The notes beneath the pieces are model-generated. The model ran no database searches. It saw nothing but the letters and a program-made list of their open reading frames with translations, and had not been told where the DNA came from. Below, one piece after another: positions 45,401 through 58,473 of a stretch of 64,000 nucleotides of DNA; within the stretch, counting starts at the first letter, position 1; every line of letters begins with the position of its first letter. The stretch lies in the NCBI GenBank assembly GCA_001683735.1, contig LUGG01000001.1:682001-746000 (forward strand). The letters run 5' to 3'. Source of the stretch: Grifola frondosa (taxonomy: Eukaryota > Basidiomycota > Agaricomycetes > Polyporales > Grifolaceae). Position numbers and translations under genes: made by a program.

Positions 45401-47669
45401 TCACACTCGCACCCACCCTCGACAATCCTCCGCACCACACACGCACTTCACAGCGCCGGCGGGAATTTTGTTCTTACCTTTTGTTTTTCCCTTTCGATAT
45501 ACCGCGCCCGCCTTGGGGTCGTAGTCGATGGTCAACTCTGTGCGTGCCAAGATCGCCTCTGTGGCCACGAAGGCGAGATATGGTTGGTTCATCTATTTGG
45601 AAGATGGACGGTCGGTATTGGTACCGTGTGACGGAAGAAAAATTAGGATTTTTGTACCTCAGGAATAGTATCCCAGACGACGGGGTAAACTCGCATGTTG
45701 GGTGAGCAAGAGTGGCTAAGGGACACGTGAGAACGGTGCACGTTGAAAAGAGAGCTGCTGTACGGACTTAATGAACCTAGTCCAATTTCCTGCGGATAGA
45801 ATATTTTGTGAGATGGATGACTGGGTCACTGTGGGTGTGGGACATACCACACTTGGACGAATCGACGGAATATTTCTCGCTGTCTTCATCGTCTTCGCTG
45901 CTGTCTTCGTGCATATCAAGATCGAATATATACGACCGACTGTCTCCCGTTCGCCTGTCCGCCTCTTCGCGGCGGCTGAAGTCGGTCAATACCCGCAAAG
46001 TGTATAGCTTCAAATTCTGCTTACATCAATTCTCTGTAAGATAAATCCCATAGTCTGTGAACGACGTGTAGAATTGTCATAAAAATTGCATACCCTGTAT
46101 AAATTCCGACAACCTTCCCTTTAGCTAAGTTCACTGCCGCGCGTGCGCCCCAGCCACAGGTCGGTGTGCGAAAGACCTCGATTGGGACATCGCGCGGAAG
46201 TTGGGCAACTCTGTTGGGACACGATCGCTTGTTGCACGAACAATACTGAAGATGCAGCCAAAATATGAGATGTGGGGGTTGGGTTTCACGAGAAACATCA
46301 CGGACCTTATTACATTCGATCACTTCTACACCTTGCGGAAGATTGAACTTGAACAAACGCTGGGAATCCGTCAGACAAAGGTTAGCGCAGAGATGATATG
46401 GTCCGCTAACTCTTTTGGTATAGGCAAATTCGGTTCGACCTGAGTCGTCCTTCAGCTCTGAGGGCCCTTGACACTCGCACGTCATGGCATTCTCGCATGC
46501 GGTCTCACACTCGCAGTTGACCAGACAATTCATAGCCGCGTCCAGCTGTAGGATATCGGAATCACTGCGAATCATATACTTGAGCAATGTACTCGCATAC
46601 TCATGTTGAATAGCGCCCTTACCGCAGATAGTCTCGTTCTCGGTACTCAAAGCCATCCAGAGAGGGAGGAATGTCCTCAGCGTTAAAATTGTTGATGATT
46701 GTCACAGATGCGGCACCTCGGAGTTTCGAGGTCCACTTCGCTTGGAGCGCAGTGCGACGAGGCATTTCATAACGTATTGGTGCATGAATGACGTCTTGAC
46801 GATCTTCAACTGATGGGGAACCAGTAACACTGAGTCTTTTTCTGGGAAGAGATTTCATGAGTCGGGATTGGGTAGGGGTCATACTTGTTGGCAGTGTTTG
46901 TGATGGGCGACCGGAGCGAACGCCGGACGACGCAGCAATGTTTCCCTAGGTTTATTCAATGGAATTGAGCGAAAACTGTTGGTGTAGAATTCTTACCTGC
47001 GCTGACGAGGAACGTGTTGGACCAGCTGAGGATGACTGGGGCCGAGAGGATTGGCGCAAAGTGGGTGTGGATGTGTTGTGGCGTCTTAGAGGAGCGCGGT
47101 CATCAGGACTCTGATCATCGTCCGAATCGTCTGACTCGCTGTCAGACAAGTTCGGGATGTCATCCCAGTTCATATAGCTCCTGAGCCTGGCGCGAATTCC
47201 TTGCCGTTTGCTTTCTCGGTAACCGTGCGAAATCTCAGCGGTGGTATCCTGGTGCAGCAACTGAGAGTCTAGAGGTCTGATAGGAATAGGGCGATTATGT
47301 CTCGCCAAGGCGTCCCGTTTCTTAGCTTGACGATCTTCCCAATCCAATACAAATGCTTCGATGTCAGGCGTAAATTGTTGCCAAGTCGTATTTGTGCCAT
47401 CGCTGCGAGACCAGCCGTCTCCCCATTTAATCTACCTTTTGAATCGCAAAATGTTCTGGATGTGAATATTGTAATACAACACTTGCCTCATATCTATAAC
47501 AAAGGTAGTTTAGGCCAGAGAATTACGGTAACACTAAGAGCGAATACCTCTTGATACCAAACGAATCAGTCTCTTCGCTGACGATCCCACGAACGGTCCA
47601 TTCGGTGTCTGCGTCGCCATCCCATTCTTCTGGCTCGGGCGACGAGGGCATCCATATAGGATTGGCCAT
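45401..47669 (-). CDS. clr4: Chromodomain-SET H3K9 methyltransferase (Clr4/SUV39 type)
   Basis: Heterochromatin enzyme that methylates histone H3 Lys9. Starts [20 protein letters not shown]. The chromodomain is split: [15 protein letters not shown] joins [21 protein letters not shown] disordered acidic/Ser linker follows, then the pre-SET region ([37 protein letters not shown]). SET begins [20 protein letters not shown] with [11 protein letters not shown]. It continues [19 protein letters not shown], an acidic insert, [20 protein letters not shown] and [11 protein letters not shown], then post-[17 protein letters not shown]. The NHSC and DYD elements and the Cys clusters are intact. About eight small introns; one donor (GTGTTA after YSLL) is weak. 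It would give repeat and transposon silencing, relevant to the MITE and AT island nearby. Confidence 0.88.
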
Positions 47670-49807
47670 ACTTCGTCGCGGCGCTCAAGGACAACCTCGA
47701 TCTTCCTCGATCACGAATCCCATCACGTGACATAGATCGACGCGTCGCGATACGATCACGTGGGTCAGTTCAACGAACAGTGGGAAGCTTGTTAGTTCAT
47801 CTGCACACACTTCCACCACTCATTGTATCTTTCCTCAATGCCATATAAACAATGCTCCAGATCTGGCCCGATATTACTTGGATTTGATAAAGATGATCCC
47901 AAATACAACAATGTTAGGGTATGTGGTTTTGTATAAAAAAATACATTGACAACCAAACTCACTATGTCACGGATGCACATTGCAATGCAGCAATGTCTTA
48001 GAGACATCATGTCTCATACCTTGAAGCCTTGTGTCTCTTGGACACATCAATCTCATGCTGCAAAAGCAGCATACCTTCAGCAGGTTAGTGAGTCAAGTAA
48101 TTTGTATATCATTCTGGGAAATTGGCTGAATTTGTTTGATGTTAGGCACTACAAATGTTTCCAGAGTACAAGAAACACTCTGGTTTACATTCACAGCCAC
48201 AATATTTTGCAATGTATCAGCTTGTTAGGGACAGAGAAGAGTATACAAAAGCCCTTTTCAGAAATAAAAACCAAGGAGGAGATAAGGTGAGTAATGGATA
48301 TAAGATTTTTGCAATCAACATTTGTAATGATGATTGCTCCTAGCATCTAGCACAGACTATACATCACATGCCAAGAGTTTATGTGGAGATCCCTCTGCAA
48401 AAGGTAAGTTGAAAGCTTAAGTCTTGTGCATCCATGTTTTGATTTTTTAATATCAGCATAAAGCAAGGGTGCCCCCTCCCAAGATGTTGTGGCTATTCCA
48501 TCTGATAGTGCAAACTCCCAACATTTGTCAGAACTGGTTTCTGATGAAAGGTGCCTTGAACAATTTCTCATATCTATTGACCCCACCTTGGGATATCTGG
48601 CTGCACAATTTATGAAAGCAGGCATTAGCAGTAAAGCACGTATGTTGCATTTGATAAAATGGCCAGAGGCACAGATAATGCATCTTCTGCAGGAGGATAT
48701 TAAGCTAAATATATATGAATACAGATCACTATGTGGAGGCCTGAAGGCACTTCTTGAAAGTGCATAATTTGTATGTTTCAAGATTGTTTAGTTTCAGATG
48801 TACTTCTATTTCTCTCTTATGTATTTGTTTATGAAATGTCCAACAAGTGGTCTTTCGGGCCCTTCATGCAGTCCAAGTTTTGGATAGTTTCCTTACCAAT
48901 GCACGGGCTGAGCATAGTAATACATATAGGCCATATCACACTGCACAGAGTAAATCAGATGTTATGTTCCAGCCAATATTAGCCAAGTGTCGCAATGCAT
49001 CCCGAGTACAGCTGGCCAGGCCTCAGGCTGTGGCCTGCCATTGTACTCACCTCGGCGGCGTCTGCGGAGGCAGCGGGGAGAAGGCCGGGGCGGGATCACG
49101 CCTTCGTGATGCTCTTCGGTCCTTAGAATGTACACGCAAAGAAACAGTAGCGTGCCCTGGCTACTCCCCGCCCCAGCACCGTGTTGCGGTGCGGCCTCTG
49201 CGTCGTACAGGGAGCTCACTGCCGCTCCCACCCAGCATGAAATATTTGCAACACAACAATAGCAATTTTCTTTGAAGCTTGGAAGATCTTTATACATAGT
49301 ACCCGAACCTATCCAACGACTGAGATTGCAGAATAAGTACAAACAAATATGCTTCGACTGTTTACTATAAGACAAATTAGTAATTGCAAAGGGTACGCTG
49401 TACAAGTGAGAAAGTACGCTGTACAAATCGGTCAATGCAAGCAAACAAGCGAGATAAAAGGTGTATATGTCTCTGTGGCACGAGAAGGAACGGGAAAGCA
49501 GGAAGAGCGATGAGTCGAAATACCTGTTGATGCGGATGTGCGAAATACAATTGCGCGATGGATGGTAATATATTCGAGTGGCCGGGATGCATAGCGCCCG
49601 CGTGGGCGACGGGTCGAGTAGAACGTAAGGCCGAGTGAATAGTAAACAGGGTCGTCAGGGAAAGCAGGTGTAGCATAGACAACCAGCACGTAGGTATAGT
49701 CCCATCCGGAGGCGGGATATGGTCAGCAGGAATTATTGATGCGATGGCGGAAGGGGTAAAGGAGCGACTAGTTTTGTGCATGATGTTTCGAATTTTGCGC
49801 ATATGAT
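47670..49807. other. Spacer with AT-rich island
   Basis: 47.78-48.99 kb is clearly AT-richer than both flanks and holds gene-like fragments (annotated separately). A short GC-rich block at 49.0-49.24 kb follows, then the AT-rich 3' flank of the Pumilio gene. Confidence 0.55.
47943..48767 (+). CDS. Unknown AT-rich multi-exon gene or relic
   Basis: Exon-like blocks with good GT-AG borders: SRMHIAMQQCLRDIMSHTLK with PCVSWTHQSHAAKAAYLQQ (to about 48084); ALQMFPEYKKHSGLHSQPQY with FAMYQLVRDREEYTKALFRN and KNQGGDK; HLAQTIHHMPRVYVEIPLQK; and a last block with QHLSELVSDERCLEQFLISI, GYLAAQFMKAGISSKARMLH, LLQEDIKLNIYEYRSLCGGL. The final block looks like a small helical SAM-like or DNA-binding fold, but I cannot name the family. 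The join between the third and last blocks is not in one frame. On the opposite strand 47.79-47.9 kb reads DLEHCLYGIEERYNEWWKCV. The composition differs from all neighbours, suggesting transfer or a transposon-derived origin. Confidence 0.4.
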
Positions 49808-52800
49808 TTACATCCCGTATCCAAAGGAGCGCTGGTAGGGGTCCGCGACGCCAATGGGGAAGGAGTTGACACTGCCATAGGAGCCCACGTTCGAAAACGC
49901 ACCTGCGTGGGTGTGCGGCGGCGTCAGACCGGGGCTGTTGGATCCCTGCATCACGTAGCTGTCGATCGACTGCATGCTATGCAGCGCCGGTGCGTGGATG
50001 GTAGGAGCGCCCTGGAGCGCGTAAAGTCCGTTCTGGGTGGTATACGCGTCGGCGAGAGCACTGGCGTGCTGCAAGTGCGACATATGACGACCACCGCCGG
50101 TGTGAGAGGGGCTCATGCCCATGCCCTGATTGCCGAGGGCCATGTTAACGAGCGCCTGCTGATTGGGGTGGTATCCACCACCGAAGCCATCTAAATGCTC
50201 GCGCTGCAACTTATTTTGGATGCGTTTGCCATATGGGGTGTTCCGGATCAGAGGAAGGACAGGTCGAATGCCTTCAACGAGTAGTGCGCGTTGGCTGGCC
50301 TCGGCGTAGTCCAGCGCGGTCTGCGGCAAACGATCAATACTTGAAAAGAAAAGCTCACGAAATACATACCTGCACGCAATAGTTGCCGTAAGAATCTCGC
50401 AGGAGTTTCTCCAGGCGCGTCCGATTGAGCAGCTCCCCGATCAACATCTTGCGAGTGGAATGCTCCGCAACACGGATACACTAAGTGTCGCATAGCTATC
50501 AGAGATATCATTCGTGAGAGGTGACAATCAAAAGGGACAGACCTTCTCGATAACGTTCGAGCTAAATTTCTGGACCGAGAGCGCACATACGTTGCCTGTG
50601 AACTGACGGATCACGGCATCGCTGAAGCGGTTGTCATTCAGGTCGAGGATATATTGCACCACCTGTCAAACAGTCAGCATGATACAGATGCGCAGACAAG
50701 AAAAGCTTACATAGTTCCCATACGGGTCCTGAACCAGCGTCAGCGCATTGTACGTGATCTCGTTCACTAGCTGGATACGCTGGTGATCCGAGGCGTGATC
50801 CACGCAGCGCTGTAAAACACAGCAGCCGTGTCGGTGGGTAGCAACCTCGACACAGTTGGCAGCGACAGCGTTATAAATGAACTGTCCAAGACGGAATTTC
50901 AGGCACAGTTTATACTTGAATATGAGAATATACCCTACCTGGTTGTCTTCGGGAGCCAACTTGTTCAAGCACTTCTGAATGACGTGGTTCCCGTTGAGGT
51001 CCTTGATAAGCACTACAACATGAAGGCTCAGAGCAAGAATGATCGAATGAATCTGAGCATTGTATTTGAGGTCAGCCTGCCATCGCCCACCCGTAAGTGA
51101 TATAAGTGAAATCCAACGAGGACCAGACTTGCCTGTCTGCGAGTCGACAGGAAATCAATCATCTTCTGCACCGCGCGCGTTCCGTGCATATTGAGCGAGA
51201 TGTTGACAAGGTCTTGTGCGACCGACTCGCAAATCACGTTGCGCTGCTCGTCGGTCGAGTACTCGAGCAGCTTCTGGCAGAGGTAGTTGCCAAACGGATC
51301 TGTATTCCAGTTAGCAAAAATGGCTGGAGAAGAAACAAATGAGACAACGCACCAGTCATCAAGTCCGCAAAGTGGCCGAAAGTCTCCCTGAAGATCATGT
51401 CACGATGTTCGGGAACGCCTTCTTCGAGCTTCTTCTGCAGGTAGCGGCATCCATGCTGATCTTTGCACAAGGTGGGGATCTCGCCCTGTAAATCCTCCAG
51501 TCGGGTACCCGCGAACCGGTTGACTGAAAGATAAAGATGAGTACGACGGATGCATAAGAAATACTGCAAAGATACGCACACTCGCGGTCGATATCGCCAC
51601 GCTTGTGTTTGGGACCGTGCAGGCCATTCATCTTGCCATCGGCACCCCCGTTCGGGCGTCCATTCAGACCGAGTCCGTATCTCGACCCATGGTGATGGTA
51701 CAACGCCGTCGATCCCGTTCCTGAGTTGACGTTGTTGACCCGGCCATTGCCCTCAAAGCCATACGGATTGTACCGCGCACCGTCCAGTCCACCGTTGAGT
51801 CCGTACACCGAGTCATACTGCTAGTCGCGACATCAGCGTCGTGGAGAACACGTTAGACCTAAGGTGAAACTTACATCATCGATTTCCGACTTGAACCGTA
51901 CTGAAGCTTAGCGGATGTCCGCCATCAAAGTGCCCGGAAGGGATCCTCGACAACGACGGGTTCAAGTCGCTGTCCTCGCTGAGCTGGCGTGCAATCTGCG
52001 CGTGAAGCATCCCGTTCACTTGGGCATCCCCAGTGAGCGGCGTGCCTGGTGTCTTCGCAAGGTGTGGAGCCGAGTTGGGCATCCCCGGAAGGGGAGTAGC
52101 GGGCACAGAGCGGGCGGTCGTGATGGTCATCCCATCGGGAATGCCGAGAGGGGAACCACGACGAGAAGAGAGCCCTTGCGCGAGACCCTGCCCGAGCTGT
52201 TGCTGGATCGGAGACCCCGTGCCTGACATTGTGCCATTCGACTTGCTACCGGAGAGATCGTTGAGGCTCGGGGAAAGCGTCAGTGCAGGGTTGGTCACTG
52301 TGCGACGCTCGGTGCGCGAGGACAGCCCATCTGGACCACGAGGGTTGCCATTGAACTGGGGCCATTCCGATGACTTCTCGCGAGACTCGACAGCGCGGCC
52401 CACGAAAGAGGGAGTCTGAGAAAGCGGCGCCAAGTCCAAGGCCGCCGACGAGGTGGACAGCTTTCTTGAAGTGAGACAGATAGTTCAGGACAGACAGACC
52501 GTAAGACATACCTTGTTGGGGTAGGCGTTACCATACTCGTCAGAAGTGGGCAGGTTCCTCATTGCATCTGTTGTGGACTATCAGCATTAGTGTAAAATCT
52601 TTAACGCAGGATACGCACTATGCATTTCTTGGTCCAACTGCTCATCCAGCATCATTCCGGCATTGTACATATTGCCATAATGTTGACCTTCCAAGTACCG
52701 CCCGCTGCCCGATCGCAAGATTGACTGGGGAACTGCACCCGAGGGAGTGGGAACACGCTCGGCTCTCTCGCCGGCCAGGGAGAGACCCTGTAGATGACCC

Positions 52801-53493
52801 GCAAGCTCCTCGTCATGCTCGCTAGCGGACGTGCGGCGGCTAGCCGGCATGCTCTTGGCTCCAGGACGAGCGTAGGCCGGGTTACCGGACGGCATCTCCG
52901 GGGAGTGGGTGACGGACGGAGCGTAAGTGACAGACTTACGCTTGTCCGATGCAAAACCAACGGCTTTCGAAAGGACATCCGCGTCCACAACGGAATGAGA
53001 AAGCCCGTAACCGAGACCAGGAGATAGCTCGCCATTAAGCACAGCGTTGACGCGCGGCGGGGTAGTAGGCGCTGAGGCTGCCAAGTGCTGCATTGCGCCG
53101 TTGGGATCCACGGGGATGTTGAGAAGCTCCCGAGCTTGCTGCTGCTCTAGAGCGCGCATTTGGTCCTCGAAAATCTTGCGCTGAAGAAGGCGCTGGCGCT
53201 CATGCTCGATTCGCTTGAGAGTGCGCTGGTCAGCGAAGATCCGTCAGCTCGGAAGAAGAATGCACTGTTTAGTTACGAAGACTATACCCACAGCTGAAAC
53301 ATCCGTGACATTACCACCGAACCTCGCAGCCTGCAGAGGAAGTTCACTATTAGATTGGGAGAGAACAGAAGATGGGGCTGAAGAGACTGACCGAGTCCGC
53401 GAGGTCCAAGAAAGCAGGCGGGCTGTGAATCCTCTCGCCAGCGGACGGGCGACGGTCGGTAGGGGAAGTAGAAGAATCCAAAGTAGTACTCAT
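49808..53493 (-). CDS. Pumilio/Puf3-family RNA-binding protein
   Basis: Cytoplasmic repressor of mRNAs. ATG at 53493 (MSTTLDSSTSPTDRRPSAGE). A helical segment (HERQRLLQRKIFEDQMRALE) and a long Ser/Pro/Gly-rich disordered region lead to eight Puf repeats. Their contact motifs in order are HGCRYLQ, FGNYLCQ, HGTRAVQ, NGNHVIQ, HGCCVLQ, YGNYVVQ, FSSNVIE and YGNYCVQ. This S/N/Q code is that of PUM1/Puf3, so the predicted site is UGUANAUA. After RNTPYGKRIQNKLQREH the tail is Gln/Gly/His-rich and ends YQRSFGYGM. About eight small introns. Repeats and key residues are complete, so it should be functional. Fungal Puf3 proteins act on mRNAs of mitochondrial biogenesis. Confidence 0.93.
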
Positions 53494-54813
53494 AGCTGAA
53501 GATAGATGGCGAATACTTTTGTTCCAAGGTGGTGGTGACAAAAAACAGATTGAGCAGAAGGGTTAGAATAGGAAAGGTGGGTAAGCCTAATTGCACAAGG
53601 GTAATCCTAGAGTATTACGAGAGGGGGAGAGTAGGAGGAGAGATGAGAGAAGGAAGAGAGCGGCGAACGGTGACGACGGACCTGCCAGCTGATTTTAAGC
53701 CCGTCTATAACGACTATGTTGGTACAGTGTAGGGAAGGACTTGGGAAGAAGGATTAGGCGGGGGAGGGAGAATATATGCGAGAAAGAACATACTCTGCAG
53801 CGAATTTTGACGGATGGTCGAGGAGGACGGGGCGAGCGGTGTGGAGGAGTTTATTAGCGGTGTACACGAGCAATCTGTTAGTGCGCACAGTGAACTCTAA
53901 ATGGAGTGCGCCTGCGGTCACCCCCGTTTTTGAACCTCCGACTACAACCAGTTCAACGGCCGAGCCCCTCCACCCCTTGAAACTGTGATCATCCCACATT
54001 TTCCTTTTTGCCGTCCCTTTTAATTCTCTTCCATATCCTGCCGTTTCCTGCCTCGCGACTCGCCTCGCTCGCAAATTTTCTCCCTGGCCCCACACCACGC
54101 TTGCACCGCGGGGCCAATATTCCTGGGCGGCAACTTCCGGCATTAGACCGTGGGATAGTGCCGGCGTGACAGAAGAGAAGCGTGACATACAGACCGATCT
54201 GGGACATGATTCCGCTTTCACGGTGGCGCGTCGTATAGCCGTCGTCGCGTCGTCGCGTTTATACCTAATCGCGTTGCGCCCTCGGCTGTTCTCACTTGCG
54301 CATGTTAGCCTAGCACTCGCAGAATCCGTTGTTCCCGCTGTAGTCTCCCGTGTCTCTGATAGCTTAATTCCCCGTCATCTCAATAAATAATCTGACACAG
54401 TCTGACACCCACCTTCCCCTCCAGGTCAAAATAGAATATGACAGCACAAATCGAGAACACCCACCGTGCATGATCCCTGGAAAGCACAACATCAAGACTT
54501 CCAATGTCTTGTAAACGGGGGTGAAGTCTTGCGTGAAGAGCGCCACGGGACGTCTCAGAATTTGTTCATCCAGCTCCGCGCGTCTGCTCACAACAGCACG
54601 CGCCCGCACGCCGATCATCTACCGAATGCCCTCAGATGCCCTCCTTGCATAAGTCATCGATCGCCAGCACACGCAACCCACTATGCGCGCACCAAACGTC
54701 TGCAGTCTCAGAGACTCTCAGATGCAGCTGAACAGAAAAGAGCGAAATATGTAGCAATTGCTGCCACAACTGCGTAGTCCAGCCAGGATGAAAAATTGTC
54801 ATAGAAAGATCCG
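53494..54813. other. 1.3-kb intergenic spacer
   Basis: Long 5' flank of the Pumilio gene and 3' flank of the UVRAG-like gene. Open frames here show no motifs. Nothing was recognised. Confidence 0.5.
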
Positions 54814-57800
54814 CTACGAGCTTAAGAGCACGGTCGGGGAAAGAGGCACACCATCCTCAACCACCTTCTCATGGCCCCCAGCACGCTCCTCGGCCAGATT
54901 CGGCGCAGTATGGCCATTTCCATTCGTCACGATCTTGTCCTCCTGGACCACCTCGTCATCGTCATCGTCTTCGTCTGCCACATCGTCCGCGCGGATAGTG
55001 CGCCTGTCGTCTTCGTCATCACCACTCCCAGCCGCGTCGTCCGCGGCGTGTGAATCGCCATCCGCAGCATCACCGCTAGCGTTAGCGGTCGAAGCGCCCG
55101 CTGATGCACTCTCAGGCGGGGTCTCGGGAATCCCCACAGGGCCTTTGGCGGGTGGCTTCGCGCTGGACGGATAGCGCGAACGCAAAAACCCTGCTAGTGG
55201 TGCCAGGTCGAGGAATGTACGCGACTTGCGCGATAGTGTGTTGGAACCTGCAGTAGCCGTCGGCGTGGACGAACCGCTTGCACTAGGGGAACCGTTCTCG
55301 GCTGCTGTCGCGTCAACGGCGATTTCAGGTAGGCTGTTCGCTTGGATCGTGGACGTCTCGGATGGTAAAGGGGTTTGCGTAAGAACCGGCGATCTAAGAG
55401 ATGATATCGAAGCGGACGAAGAAGCAACATGATGAGTTGGTCTTGGAAGCGATGAGCACCGACATAGCAAAGTAAAGTTAGCCGTAAACTCACGGAGGTC
55501 TAATGTTCTCGCTGTCAGTGAGGGTTAGCAAAAGGTTCTTCAAGTTAGGAAGGGTATGCCGCATATCCAATGCTCGTAAGTTCCGGTCAGTCATCAGCTA
55601 ATCCCACCAAGTTACAATCAGCATGCCAAAAGAGAAACGTCATAATGCATACCAATTCAATATCCTTGTTCAGCAGAAACACGCCATACTCGAACCGGTA
55701 TGTGTCTACACCTTTCGAGAACAGGGGAAACCTAACGTTCGTCCAGAAAACTGCGTGAGGAATGGCACGCCTTTGCACCTGAGACCACTCACATTCTAGG
55801 CCCCACCATCGCTGAAATGCCATCCTTGATCAAGCTCTTGCTTCCAACGCAGGTAACAGGATACACGAGGCGCATTCCCATGTACGCTGAGAGCAGCTGC
55901 ACGACCTGTGCTGCGTACCCGAGGGCAGTCGCCACAGCATCCTCCGTGACCTCCTTGTGAGACGGGAGAAACAACGGCGGTGCGGGATCGGTGGCTGTCA
56001 TGGGTATGGGGAGAGGAACGTCCAAGATGGTGAAAAGTAAGTCGGGGGGCGAGAGGAGTTCGATGGGGAATATCGACGAGACTGTCGTGAGGAGGGCGCT
56101 ACGTATAGGAGGGAGAGAGCTTCGAAGAGACGAGAGTTGTTCCCTATACAATCTGTTGGAAATATTTTATGGTGAAAGTTGAGAATTTCACGCGCCTCTC
56201 CGCAGTAAGCTCGTCTTCGAGCTCTTCTTCCTCTTGCAGGTCCCGCTCGTATGATTCCCGAGCCAAAGCGAGCATCTCTCGCCGCGCTCGAATCTCTTCC
56301 CTACGGGCTTTGATTCGACTCCGCACTAGATATGATATTATTATGAAATAATCGCAAGACCTGAAGAAAGATCGAGCTCACAGACGTCCGAATCGTTAGC
56401 AACCTTGCTCGCATCGTCTCTTAGTTGTCCCACCCAAGCTTCCCGCTCAGAAACTTCGCGCGTCTTTTAGTCAATGAGTTTGAGACCAATTGCGTCATAC
56501 GCAGCAAGCATAATAGGGAAGTGCAGAATAAGATATGACGGACACAGCAAGAGGATAATTTATGTAGGACAACTTACCAGAACACTTGTTTCATTCCGCA
56601 CCACCAGTTTGTCAATCTCGCGGATCACATCAGAGAGAGACTGCTCCGTGTCAATTATACATGTTTGAATGTTGATCAATCTGTCAAAGTCCATGAAGCA
56701 ATGGCATCGCGGGCAATGGAGTCGAGCACGCACTTGAGCAAATCCTGCCATCCAGCCGTTTTCGCCTTCCTCTTCCGCCTGGACGACCTTCCCTCTTCGA
56801 GCTCGATGCTCGTTTCTGTATCTGGACTGATAGAAAATCTATCTGGTGTCTGTCTCATCACTGGTGTGGGTACAGCCACCTCCCCCGAGGTTCTCGCCTT
56901 CCGTATCTCCGACTCCGGATCCGAATTGTATCCGCCCGAAGGGGAATGAGCTCTCGAAGACGTGCGCGAAAAGTGAGAAGGTAGTGGGAGGTAGAACGTC
57001 CTCCCTGGGGGAGACAGAGTGATGAGGAGACTATTCGAAGGGAGATGGGACGGGTGGCAAGCAAGCTGCGACGCAGGCGGAAATGAGTACACATTACAGC
57101 AGCGTCAGAAATTTACTCACATCTTCAGGCAAAAGAACCAAATCCGCTAAATCAACGTCCCACCCCTCTAGCATCTTCCACTCCGCCATCTGACAATTCT
57201 CATCGTCTCGTTGTTTCTCTTTCCCCTTGCCTTTAGCGTCCACCCCATCTGTCGAGCGGTTTGACTTCTCTATCTCTACGTTGCCCTTTCCGCTATCGAA
57301 CCGCTTCCCCGGTGTCGACGCCCATGCACTTCGGCCCCATACCTCTACACGCATCTTCGACCCGCTCAGATCCGCTCCTGGCGCAAATTCGAATCCGTTG
57401 CGAGCATCAAGTTGGAACGATGGATTTGTCGAAGGCCAATGGATCGCAGAGATGTGATCCGGAGTTGACGGGAATTCATCGTGTGATCCTGATGTACTCG
57501 AACTCGGTGTTGATGCCCCTTGTCCTGATACCGAGGGCTGAACAGAAATGGAGGGAGACGAGACTTGGGTCGCCGAGAATGACGAAGGGATTGGGGAGCG
57601 TTGTTTGTGTGGAGTAGGGCTAGGAGAAGCTGGAGACCTCACCGTCTTACCGTTTGGAAGTGACGTGACGGATGCTGACTTCGGGAGAGCACCGGATAAT
57701 GAACTTCGTGCTAAACCAGACGGAGTAGAGGGTGCGTTCCGCTTTGCAGGTGTGGTAGCCTTTGATGGAGATGGATTATTCGAGCCAGCAGTGATGGTAC

Positions 57801-58473
57801 TTCTTCGGGGTAACGTCTTAGAGCACGATGAAGAGCCTGGTTTAGGGGACGATACTGAAAGAGCCTTCTCTCTAGAGGTCTTGATTGTGGGGGTCGAAAC
57901 GCGAGAGGGTATGAAGTCGTCTGCATGATCTGTATGGTCGTGATGTACACCGTTGGGAGCAGACTGACTCTGTAGAAGGGGAATAGTCGGGAGAGTAATC
58001 GTGAGGAAAGTCTCGACCAAGCGAGACTGAAGAATCTTCTCTAGTCCCGACTGGGAAGTATCGCGAAGAAGTCCATGAAATGTGAGAGCATTTGAATTAC
58101 TAATATCCGATATCGCAGACGAAGAGCCAGCCTGAAGAGAATGTGAAGAGGCGATTGAGAGTGTCCGTTGGCGGAGTGGCGGTCGTACCGTAGGGGTCCC
58201 AGCGACTGAAGGCCGTCTCCCGATTCTTGGAGTCGATGGGACAGCAGATAATGAGCTATTAATGCTTGCCTTCGAAGAGGTCCTCCGCCCAAGGGTAGGC
58301 TCTCCCAACCGGTCTGCCTCATTCTGTACCCCCTCTCCGTCCAACTTCAACCCCGAAGATGTCCTTCTACCACGTCGCCTCCCGACAGTGACATCGAGAT
58401 CGTCAGACAAGTGCCCATGGACATTTGAATTGGGGTTGCTCGGAAGGTTGTGTGAGAGCAGATGCAAATGCAT
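54814..58473 (-). CDS. UVRAG/Vps38-like subunit of the Vps34 PI3-kinase complex
   Basis: ATG at 58473 (MHLHLLSHNLPSNPN). The N-terminal 450 residues are Ser/Thr/Pro-rich with a structured, C2-like stretch (FEFAPGADLSGSKMRVEVWG, AEWKMLEGWDVDLADLVLLP) continuing into NSLLITLSPPGRTFYLPLPS. Coiled coils follow (IDTEQSLSDVIREIDKLVVR; RSRIKARREEIRARREMLAL, ARESYERDLQEEEELEDEL). The conserved C-terminal domain has SSIFPIELLSPPDLLFTILD, GYAAQVVQLLSAYMGMRLVY and PVTCVGSKSLIKDGISAMVG. It continues with FPLFSKGVDTYRFEYGVFLL, NKDIEL and HTLPNLKNLLLTLTD. The tail is disordered and strongly acidic (ADEDDDDDEVVQED). This is the UVRAG/Atg14 family. It would direct PI3P synthesis in endosome-vacuole traffic; an Atg14 role is less likely given the C2-like N-terminus. 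About seven introns. Confidence 0.82.

Noticed and set aside
53754..54221. 155-residue minus-strand open frame upstream of the Pumilio gene
   Set aside because: No motif and no splice partner; probably a chance open frame in the long 5' flank.
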